From: Solenopsis invicta
Taxonomy: Eukaryota; Arthropoda; Insecta; Hymenoptera; Formicidae
Direction of reading: 5' to 3'
DNA length: 64,000 nt
Assembly (NCBI RefSeq): GCF_016802725.1
Contig: NC_052669.1
Location: forward strand, 24,333,770 to 24,397,769
Each line of letters starts with the position of its first letter. The stretch's first letter is position 1. The position numbers and the translations under genes are program-made. The notes under the pieces are model-generated. The model was not told the origin of the DNA and made no database searches. It saw nothing but the letters and a program-made list of their open reading frames with translations. Shown piece by piece: positions 46,123 through 57,000 of the stretch.

Positions 46123-48882
46123 TTACACTTGAAGTACAATTTGTTTTGGTATAGTAAGCTGTTTATATTGTAAAATATATGTTTCTATTGAGTTGCATTT
46201 CAAGAAATATTTTTTGGCATAGTCTGTATATGCGCCTGAGCATAATCTCATTTCCAGCATATTTGCATCTTCATGTGACAACAAATTTATAACACCTGGA
46301 GGTACTCCACATATTGAAAATGTATCATAATGTGGTATCAGATTATAAAAATTTGGACTAAACATCACAATGACAGAGTTGCCAGCAATTAAAGTTTGTA
46401 TTAATCGAAAAAAGAAAACGTTTTCATTTTCTTCCCTAAGAATGGTGACACCTATTGGTATACGGGTATGTATTACTTCTATCTTTGTATTGCGAAATCC
46501 CGTTATACTTTCATAGAGATATGGGCATTTCAAGCATCTGTCTACTACAGCTGCCAATCCAAGTTTGCTAAAAAGAAAAAAAGAATGGCTACAAAGTTTT
46601 CCAGAATAAACAAAAATATAGATAAGATATTATCTAGAAACATGTAAGAAATTTTTTATAATTTCGTATACCCATTATCTTTTAATATAGACACAAACTT
46701 AGATAATATTTGTATTCTAGTTTTAATAGATTTAATGCTCCAAGTTTCGAATCCTTTCTTAGCTGACTCGTAACATCTTAAAATATCATCACTATAATAA
46801 CAATATATTAATTGATTAAAAGTTTAATGTATGTTTAGTTAAATTTCTTATTCAAAAATTATTGCAATTAATAAAACTAAGAAAATGTATCTGTTCATAC
46901 TTTGTTGCATTTGCCCATAGACTGCCATTATACTTCCAATACTTGTGCTTTGTAGGTTTTTGCCACGTACCGTCATAAAACAAATTATAAATCGAAGTAG
47001 CGTTTTTTTCAACAGTACGTGATAAATGTATCACATTTACACTGTGTGTTACATCAGGAAATTTATTGTTGCGAATAGAAAAGAGTATGCGTGTAAAGTC
47101 ACAATCTGTAGGAGGCCAAATCACGATACCACCAAAAAAATCCATATATGTATTTATGAATGTCATATGCATCTGAATGATTAACAAACAGAAACAGAAA
47201 AATCATTTTAATAAAACTTAAAACATTCTTGATAATAAATTAAGTGTCATATGATTAAAACAATATACATTAAAAAATAATGCCAAATTCTTCACAGCTA
47301 CAATATTTTCTGACCATATGGATAATATTTTCATTGAAGGACTTTGACATATATTGAGTTGAACATCTTTCAATGAATAAAATGTATCAATGGGTATATT
47401 TGTAATTGAATGATAATATCTCTTTATCAGCCATAAAAATTTCTCTTTCACTTGTTCTTGCACCCATATTTTACGTAATTTATAATCAGATGTTATTCTT
47501 AAACAATTAACAACTGCATACAAGTCTGAATCCTCCAGAATTATCATTTCACCATCTGTATAAATATGTTTGGTATGAGTATATTTTGTATGAATAATCT
47601 TAATAAAGTAAAAATATTTTCATAAGTAATATACATTAAACTGATCATTTTTGAGTAATAACACCTGCATAAAACAGTGAATTATTTCATTATTGTTTAA
47701 CATTGACAAACAACAAACAAGGATGAAATAATTCTATGTTATATTTTGTCAACTGTCTTTAATTAAAAAACGCCTGTATAAAAAATATGTTTATTACCTT
47801 GCATTTGGATGCAATGATCGTATAGTGCACTCATCTCAAGAATATATTCTAAATACATATTAAAAGTTTGGTGTGGTTTTTTTGGTCTAAAGTACAGAAA
47901 AAGTATATGTCTAATGTTACAAAAAGTTTGTAAAGTATTAATGTAAAAATTCTCTGTTTAATTAATATATTTTAACTTTTATGTAACAATTAATAATTAT
48001 ATAGAAAATAAATGTATTAATAAATAAAAATCATTTTATACAGTTACATTAAATAAGATCCCATAAGAAATCGCATATCTGCATCTTTACATATAGTAAA
48101 GAGTGTAATGACTAGAGTGTGGAATAACATGTTTTTGTCGTATGTGCTAGCTAGAAAATAAAATAAAAGTATAAGATACAAAACTTTTATAAATAACCTA
48201 ATTTAATGTGTTCATTATTATCTATTATTGTTATTCATAAAAAAAACAAAGATACAAATAACACAACATCTATATATCTTTACAACTCAACTTACAAATA
48301 CAATAACATTACTGAAAATAATATTACCTATGGCTTTATTATGAATACCATTAGCAAAATTAATTATATAGTCTAAAATAGTATGAATTACATCAATGTG
48401 TCTACCAATGGATGCAAAAGTCAAGAAGTGATCATTTATTATATCTGCTAGGAAGTTCAATCTAAAATAAAAACAACAAAGATTTAAGCAACTTTCAAGT
48501 TTGTTATTATTCTATTTTAAATTTATGTCTATATTTACTTCTTTTTTGTAGAAGCGTTTATTAAATTAGAATTTGCTGTCAGCAAAGATAGAGAAGATAT
48601 TATAGTCGATACCTTCTAAAAATAAACATCAAAATTCACAAAAAACAGTATTACAGTGTTATACACAGAGAAACGGATCTTTCCAATATTAGTATTATAT
48701 TTCATAACTTCTTAATCAGCAGACAATGTTTTGTTAAATATTTAAAAAACATCTGCTGATGGAATATATCCGCAAGACTGTATGCATTTTTATATTTCGT
48801 ACATATCAATACTCACTTTTTTATTGCTTTTATTATAATCCAATTTACTATAATATTTATTTAAAACTTCTATTCGTTTCAT
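46123..48882 (-). CDS. ALDH16A1-like degenerate aldehyde dehydrogenase protein, copy C
   Basis: Nine exons (48817-48882, 48539-48615, 48328-48461, 48048-48150, 47798-47886, 47269-47555, 46901-47172, 46672-46791, 46123-46567) give 530 residues. It shares all exon phases with copies A and B; length differences are multiples of three in every exon (for example 65, 65 and 89 bases in exon 5; 284, 281 and 272 in exon 7). Shared motifs include IWVQEQVKEKFLWLI, WSENIVAVKNLAL, FYDGTWQKPTK, AKKGFETWSIKSIKTR and GVPPGVINLLS. The preserved frames with varied sequence suggest selection on a non-catalytic protein rather than decay. It is the most upstream copy of the array in transcription direction, next to the inverted repeat at 49.5 kb. 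Confidence 0.8.
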
Positions 48883-49527
48883 GATTGCTAATCTGACTGA
48901 ATGATATTCGTGTAAAGAAATTTAAGTTGAATTCGATCGATAGATCTGCTTGGAAAATTCACGAGACAAATTCACAGAATAAATTCACAAGGTCTTTAAT
49001 GTTTTGCTAACGAATATAATATTAAAATCTAAGAAATGGGCATACTTCCGTGAAAATAAATCACATAAATGTTTAGACGTGACTTTGCAGCATCAGAACG
49101 TCCGCATTTTCTAAGTCTAAACGAAGGAGTAATTTTTGTACACACTCTTTTCGCTGCGTTTATAAAAATTATTTATTTAAAAATAAAGTACCGTGCATCA
49201 TATATGTAATACCGTAGAGAAGGAGAAGCCTGAGAGTAGCCACGCGATTTTAGCTGATACGATTTTTGAAGACGCCATCTCTACAGCACTACGATGCCAA
49301 CGTAGATAGAAAAATATCTTGCCCACGACTGTTGGTATACCTGGCGAAACAAATGCCGAGCGCGCGTACACGAAATCAACTTTAAATCGTCCCTAATCTA
49401 ACCGTTTTTGCTCGATTGATTGATAAGTTTCGTCCTGTCGCACCGTACAGATGATATTTTACGCGAATGCAATGGGGACGAGGCGAATATCTAATTGTAG
49501 GGGCGAATAAACAGTACATATAAGTAC
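48883..49527. other. Spacer between ALDH-like copy C and the inverted repeat
   Basis: The part nearest copy C resembles the other two upstream spacers (for example a shared GCATTTTCTAA...AACGAA stretch). The rest becomes more GC-rich. No gene was recognised. Confidence 0.5.
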
Positions 49528-50471
49528 AAATTGACTCACAGTTCGCCGATGCTCACTGGTCACTCCGTCTAGCTTCATCTTGGCCGCAGCTGTCCGCTGT
49601 AGAACATTCGAGACCCAAGATCCTCCTCACGACGATTCATCTCGATTCACACTTGGCACGAACGCGCGACTCTTCGTTTTCAGCATTCCCGGTACTCACG
49701 TGCGTCGAAAACTCGAGATACGAGGCAATGGAGAAAATGCGAAACACGATTGAACGCGACACGACTTCGCACCAATCATCGTATTCGACACGACGGATGC
49801 TGGCACGAACGCCCGACACTTCACTTCATTTTCGACACTCCGCGACACTATTGAAACACTCACTTGCGTCATAAACTCGTACGGGATGACGAAGATGCAA
49901 GTTGAAATACGCCGCGACGCCTAGCGACGCCATACCATCCTACCTAACCTTCCGACTGACCGCTGTTGCCGGCACTGCGTAGCGGCGCACTGCGCAGACG
50001 CGGTACGTGCCAGTCACGTGATCACGTGATCACGTGTTACACCGCTGTCGCCGCTACGCAGTAGCAGCAGTCGGTCGGTTAGGGAGCACGGCGGAGGGTT
50101 GCGACGGTCGCGGCGCATTTCAACTTGCATCTTGTCGTTCCGTACGAGTTTATGACGCGAGTGAGTATTTAGAGAGTGTCGAAAATGAAGTGAAATGTCG
50201 GGCGTTCGTGCCAGCATCCGTCGTGTCGGATACGATACATGATGCGAAGTCGAGTCGCGTTCAATTGTGTTTCGCATCTTCTCTGTTACCTCATATCTCG
50301 AGTTTTCGACACACGTGAATACCGGGAATGCTGAAAACGAAGGGTCGTGCGTTCGTACAAAGTGTGAATCAAGACGAACCGTCGTGAGGAGAATCTTGGG
50401 TCTAGAATGTTCGACAGTTGCGACCGAGACGAGCTGGACGAAGCAATCAGCGGCGAACAGTGATTCAATTT
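49528..50471. repeat. Large inverted repeat (palindromic element), about 0.45-0.5 kb arms
   Basis: Left arm 49528-50014 and right arm 50037-50471 are diverged reverse complements of each other. The match runs from the outer ends (AAATTGACTCAC / GTGATTCAATTT) to the centre, with small indels in the left arm. Inner blocks include GATGCAAGTTGAAAT and its complement, and GAACATTC..GACCCAAGAT and its complement. The centre is three CACGTG motifs. The arms carry open frames on opposite strands that are only mirror images. It could be a non-autonomous palindromic transposon or an inverted duplication of a promoter; I saw no transposase or clear target-site duplication. Confidence 0.85.
50015..50036. 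promoter_or_regulatory. Three tandem CACGTG E-boxes at the centre of the inverted repeat
   Basis: CACGTGATCACGTGATCACGTG: canonical bHLH-zip sites spaced 8 bp apart, so all face the same side of a palindrome. Max/Myc, USF and MITF-type factors bind such sites in general. Use here is unproven. Confidence 0.6.
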
Positions 50472-50834
50472 ATTGACCCCCCTCAAGATTCAATATTCGC
50501 GCTTCATCCCGATTGTGAGATAAAAAATCAACTTCTCGCTTCTGCGCAATGCACTTGAAATGGCTCCAAGACACGATTTGTGAAAGTGAGAGATGATCGT
50601 CTGCACCGTGATGTTTTTTACCAGTTCGTAATTGATATATGTAATAATAGGAATGTTACATGTATGCGTATACCGCATGCCGGTGCTGTATTCGCTTGTC
50701 CGGTAGCCCCAGATAGCACGTGGCATGTAATACACATGTACATGCTTATAAAACGCGTGATGGATATGCGAATCGTTTTTACATGCTTTACTTCGCGGTT
50801 TCTGTTGATGAATTCATCCTCGTGAGATTACGAC

Positions 50835-52852
50835 ATGTTGAACGTTACATTTATAACACGTGTAATGAGAATATGTTTGCGTTTACACACGACATTTAAG
50901 AGAAATGATAAATCACGCGAGATAACCTTCTCATACTGTGCACATCATATTCGAAAGAGACAATCACACTCATCTCCTACCAATGGTCCCTGGAGTGTAT
51001 TGTTTTTCGGCACAAATGAATTTTCTCTGGAGAGCTTACAAAGCTTATATAACGAGTAGTTAGTACCAGCTTTATCGATAGTTTATTTGTAAATTTTGCT
51101 TACGTAATTAAATACTATGTAGCGTACAAGTATATAAATGTAAAATTAAATATATATTTTCTCTGCAGCAAAGCAAAGAGACTTTGCAGGTTGGAAGTTG
51201 TATCTGTATGCAAAAAGGAAAAGAACGTTGTTGTGAAGTATGCGGAAAAGAAAGGAATTATTGTTTATGAATGGCCTCTTGTAAACGATCCAAAGGGTTT
51301 TCACATTGGAATAGTTGTCGCCTTTGGCCATCTTATACCAATAAATGTTATAAATTCATTTCCACTGTAAGTCATTTTATTTATCTCTAACATGTCCAGT
51401 CTATAAACATAGATTGTTATAATACATGAATAATGTATCTATCTTCTGTCACAGTGGTATGTTAAATATTCATGGTAGTATATTGCCACGATGGAGAGGA
51501 GCAGCTCCAACAATTTATTCCTTAATTAAAGGAGACACGCAGACAGGAATTACAGTCATAAAAGTGGCAGAAAAGTAAAGCTTTTTAAAAAATGTTTATA
51601 AAAAATATGTTTCAGCTGATAGATGAAGTGCCAGAGTATACAATATAAAGATTTCTTTCTAACACAAGATTTTATCAAATATATTATACATATTTTACAT
51701 TTCTCTCTTCAACTCTTTGATAAATGAATGTCAAGAGTCATTTTTATCAGTTGAAGGATATTATAGTCTGTTCATGTTGCTTGTACTCAACATTTTTCCT
51801 TTCTCTCTCTCTCTCCCTCCAACGCCTGAATATATATTTATTTCATAAATGCAAAAATTTTTCAAGCAACGCGAACAAACCAATCTTAATATTATCTGGA
51901 CTGCACCATTTAAATCGACAAACAATTCTTCAATAACTCTCTATATTACTGCAGGTTTGATACTGGAGACATAGTAACACAGGAAAAGGTTGATATTCAT
52001 GCAGATGAAACTCGACCAGAATTGGATATGAAATTAGCAAAGCTGGGTGCGAATGTTTTGATTGATGTGATAGGAAAATTGCCACAAGTATTATCTTCCT
52101 CGAAATCTCAGGAAAAATCAGGCATAACATATGGTAATGTTTTTTTTGCTAAGTAACAGAAGCTCCATTCCAATACACTACCAGTACTAAAAATTTATAA
52201 CATAGATAACATATACTATAGATTTTCAGTACTGATATATATCGAAACACAGCCAAGATACATCAATGTTTCAACTATTCAAATTATTCATTAATTTTTT
52301 TCTTGATGATTATACTTTGTAGCACCTAAAATTACATCAAAGATCTCTTTAGTGAAATGGGATGAGATGACGGCGAAGAATGTTTACGATCTGCAACGTG
52401 CTCTTGTAGGATTGTACCCGTTAAAAACCAAGTTGGATGGTATGACTATAAAATTGTTGGATGTCCGGCAGACGTCGAAACCGGGAGATGGAAGAGATGC
52501 GGATGTACCAGGTAATTAATCATTATTCCTGTGTGATTCGCTGCGATACTAAGTTAGTACCAAGGATTGAAAACAGTTTATTCCTAGGAAGAAAATTAAT
52601 TATCTGAAAATGTAATTATTGCATATATGAAGATAAAATGTGCGTGATTAATGTGAAAAGCCTCTTCCAGGTTTCGCGAGATTTGATCGGAAAAGCAGTG
52701 TATTAGTTGTAACATGTAAAGGGCCAAGTTGGATCTCGGTAAAGAAAGTAATTGTGAAGGGTCACATAGTTATGACTGCGCTGGACTTTAGAAATGGATT
52801 TATACGGGGCAGAAAGAAAGGTTGGATATTGTTTCAGAATAATGTTACATAA
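50835..52852 (+). CDS. MTFMT: Methionyl-tRNA formyltransferase, mitochondrial
   Basis: Six exons (50835-51055, 51169-51366, 51455-51574, 51955-52133, 52323-52511, 52671-52852) give 362 residues; the human protein has 389. The N-terminus is basic and free of acidic residues, like a mitochondrial presequence, followed by the fold start WSVLFFGTNEFSLESL. The formyltransferase signature LNIHGSILPRWRGAAP lies at residues 143-158, with probable catalytic N144 and H146, and FDTGDIV supplies D185. The C-terminal domain follows (IKLLDVRQT, TALDFRNGF). The enzyme transfers the formyl group of 10-formyl-tetrahydrofolate to Met-tRNA for mitochondrial initiation. An in-frame TGA lies just upstream of the chosen ATG. 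A polyadenylation signal AATAAA is at 52926-52931. The promoter probably overlaps the right arm of the inverted repeat. Confidence 0.96.
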
Positions 52853-54053
52853 TTTACAGCGCTGCTTCTGACTCCAACGCTGTTGTTCTTTTGTAAACCT
52901 ATGACAATTTCATTCGGAAACAGATAATAAACATTAAATTTTTATTTATACTACTTAATAGTAAAACTTAATTTAGAATGTACAAAATGTAATATTAACG
53001 CAGTGACTATTGTGAGAATAAAAAGTTACTGTTAGTGTTATATGTCAATGTCTCTTGAAATATTGAATACAATGAATCCCTTTTTGATTTTGTAATTTTG
53101 CATTTAAAATATCATATTTGTCTCATGCGAAAATATTCTTTTGTATATTCCATTTATTCCTTGTTATATAATTTATTTAATATTTTTTTGTAGAATTGCT
53201 GTATAAAACTACAAAGCATTATGAAAAAATTAGTAAAAGAAATAAGTAAGAAATAAGTAGCGCGAACCATGTGCTAAAATTCAAATAAATCAGTTTTTTT
53301 TTAAGTGAAATTAGTAGATTTTCATAGAATTCGTTTTTTTTTCTTTAAATTATACAGCAAAGTTTTTTTCTCTTCTATGTTTTCGTACTTTACAAAAAAA
53401 CAGAATAACACTGAATGCCTTATTTATAAACGTAGAATTGGAGCTGCAGATAGAAAATTGTTGATATTAAGTCTCAGTTTCAGAGGCCTGAAATGAAAGA
53501 AATATTTTTATCTATAAAAATCTCTTTCTTTTATTATGTTTAATGTGCCAATGGTATATATCCACATTGACAATATTAAGCGGAAGACACAAAATGGAGT
53601 TCAGAATACTTCAAGACATTATTCTAGTTTGCTGCACATCATAAAATAATAATAAATATAATAATTTAATTTGCATTAGACAAAAAATTCTCTGTCCTTA
53701 TTCCCCTGGAATATTAATTTTTGCATTCTCATAAGACGACGTATTTGTCCTTTCTGTTTGATTCACCTCGTGAAACCAGCTCAATCAATTTAATCATGTA
53801 CATTTCAGATTAAAGTACTTTATATTTTGTCAGAGATTTAGTTTATTGTCTCTATTAGTTGTCGATGTATGTGATTTACTATTCGTTCTATTAAGTATTG
53901 TATGCTGAATAGAAAGACAAAAAATTACTATAAAAAAATAGTTTCTTTTATATTATACCACTATTAAAAATGTCTATGTATGTGTATACAAACGAAATAG
54001 AAAGTACGTCAATCTGGCATTTAAAAATATTGATGTTTATGAACAGTAAAAAT
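52853..54053. other. Convergent 3' region between MTFMT and PHF14
   Basis: AT-rich. It holds the 3' UTRs of MTFMT (+) and PHF14 (-). No coding sequence was recognised. Confidence 0.6.
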
Positions 54054-57000
54054 TTATGAACTTACACTAGGATCGCAGTCGGCACAGTGCCACGAATAGC
54101 CTCTCCTTTTTGGAGATTTTTTCACTGGAGGATCTAAGCACGTAAAGTGATAGCATTTCTTACATTCGTCGCACCTAGAACAGATATAGTTCATAAATGC
54201 GTAATGTAGAATTAATTATAACGTCTTTTAATTACAGAATTATGGAGTGCCTATAGTTTCAAGATTCTAATTATCATTAATTGTAATTCGTAATACTAAC
54301 ATAACGAGATTTTGATTGGTGCCGGAAGTATCACAGACATTACACTGCGTCATAAGGTCCGTATCTTTCCCTCTCTTCGTTCCCGTCGACAGTCGACTAC
54401 TGCTATTCACGGATACATTCACGGGAGGCACATTTGTAGCCGGAGGTGGTACAGGTGGCGGTGGCAATGTAATTTCAGTGCTTGATGATGCTACGAACAT
54501 TTGCGGGCTTGATTCCGAGTCTGTGTGTCCTTCCGGTCGACGAATCGGCTTTATCTGTATTTAAGTAATTAACGTTATCAACATTCAAATATACATATTT
54601 TACATCAATCTAATGATATAGTAGAAAAATAACAAATACTTTTATTGTGATCCTTCTGTGAATCTCTGGATGGCTTTGAACTTCTGGATTCTCTATATCT
54701 AAACTTTTTCTTTTATGCTTTCTTTTTCTCTGTTTGATCCCAGTTATCGGATCCGGGGAATATCTTTTATGCTTTTCCCTAAAAAAAATATGAAGTATTT
54801 ATATACTAAATACTATTGATTTTTACAAATATGATATATGTACGTGTATAAATTATTTCTTCAGACTATTTCACATACATACCTTCTTCTTTTTTTTCCA
54901 CTTCTTTGAGAAACCACTTCCGTTCCATCCGCTGAAGCTACCATATATTCTGGTGATCCTTCTCTTATGGTGATATTATTAACAGATTGCTGATTGTACA
55001 CCGATTCTTGTGTAAGTTCTACGGATGACGGTTGAGGTCCCATTGGTTTAATAGTTAGCTGTAATAATATATTCGCTTATGCATATAAACGTCAAGCTAA
55101 ATCTTCACATTTATTTATTTATAAAATAAATACCTTTGGTGTTGTTGTATGTGTGTCAGGAGTAACGTTCGATACATTACTGGTAGAATTTTTGGATGTA
55201 GTAGGCGTGCTTGGTATGATAGTTGCTTGCACTTCCTGCAGCGGTGTAGGTGTCGAGTTAGCCTCATCCTTACAATGCCTCAGTTTGCGTGGTGCTGAAG
55301 TATCCACACGTTCCACTTCTGATCCCGAGGATTCCTTATCGCATTCGGAACATTGCCTACAAATTATATTAGACAATTTAATAAAATAATTGAAATGTTT
55401 AAAATTAATGTTTTTATACATACCATCCCATCTGTCTTGTTTTCTTAGGCATCCGCGTCAAAGGCGGACTCAAACAAGATAGGTGATAGTGCAAATGGCA
55501 CGTGTCGCATTTAGCAAGAAGATGTTGATTAGTCGATCGTCTACAAATGCCGCATTGATGTCGCAAAGTTGTCAGCTCGCTTTTGTGATTTTGTTCTTGC
55601 GCTTGACTGCTCAACACTCTACCTTCGCGTATACCTTCGGCACCTTTACCTACGAGGAGCGGAAATCCAACACCCATTTTCAAGGCAGCAGCCGTAGGCA
55701 CGCCTAATCCTGTACCTGTAGAAAATTTTTCATGTATTAATTTAGTTTAAATTTATTAATAGATTTATTAAAGATTTCAGTATTATAACTTACCAAGCGT
55801 GGGTGCTATTCTTGGTTTCACCAAATCGGTGATTGATGGCAGAGGCTTCACGAAACCGGCACTTTTAAGTACTTGATGATACAACTCGATCTTTTCTTTC
55901 AGCGTCACATTCACTCTAATCTGTTCCTCATTATCCTTCATCACCTCATCATATTTTTTGTCTAGTCTCTGTTGTTCGTTCAATAACTGCGAGTTGATGT
56001 CGAGAAGTTCTTGCAGCCGTCTCTTCATTGACGTCACGCGTAAATTACGATCCAAATAATAACCAATAAATTCTACACTGAAAGCGGGAGCGATATGCCA
56101 TTTTTTCCTAACATCGACCAATGCCACTAACTGAGACTCTTGTGCTTCCAGTGCAGCTGTATCTACGCCCATTAATTCAGCCTTTTTTGCCAATTGTCGG
56201 CAAGCGGAAGCAGATGTAGTTAATAAACGTGGCATTTTTTGCGTAGGTACTACAATTAACTTATATTTAGAATATACTTAAAAATGTACTTAAGAATAAA
56301 TTCGAAAGAAAATATCAGCTTACCCCATGGTGGTGGACGCGACGACTTGTGAGCTAAATACTTGTGTCTGTGTTTGGCCAATTTTCTTTGAATCCTACGT
56401 TGCTCGTCCGAATCTAAATGATTCGGTTGCTTCAACATCTGCTGCCGATACTGTGCGCGCATTTGTAAAGCCAGCCAATTACGTCTACGTCTACGAACGA
56501 GAGATTTATCGGAGTGCAATTTGCAATGTGCATAGAATGGATCAGCTTGATCGACTTCTTCACTGTGTGCTTCAGACAGTAAACCTTCTCTTTGCGCACT
56601 GTAAAAATAATGTCTCGCTTTTTATATTTGTAGCATGAATTTTGACAAATATTTAGACAAAAATATTACCAAGTCACGTGAAAATATGTATGACACATTC
56701 CGGCATCGCATTCGATGCATACACCTGTACGTGCGTAACACGAATCCTCACATAAAGAACATGTTTTTGCACCCCACTTGCTGTATGCCATTTCGAATAA
56801 TGTTACGCTCGATAAACGATCAACCTAAAATATATACATATTAAATTAATGTATAAATTATAAATAGGCAAAACTATATAAAACACAATTACACAGTAAG
56901 ATATTCACTTACTTCACCGAAAGCAACACCAGGCACATAAAGGGCACATACTAAATGAACCCACTTTCCGACATCTGTTTCTTTAAAAATTCCACCTTTG

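Noticed and set aside
38471..48882. ALDH-like copies as pseudogenes
   Set aside because: All nine exons in each copy splice in phase with no stop or frameshift, and indels between copies are multiples of three.
49637..50318. Open frames encoding similar peptides on opposite strands
   Set aside because: They are mirror images produced by the inverted repeat, without splice structure or a known family.
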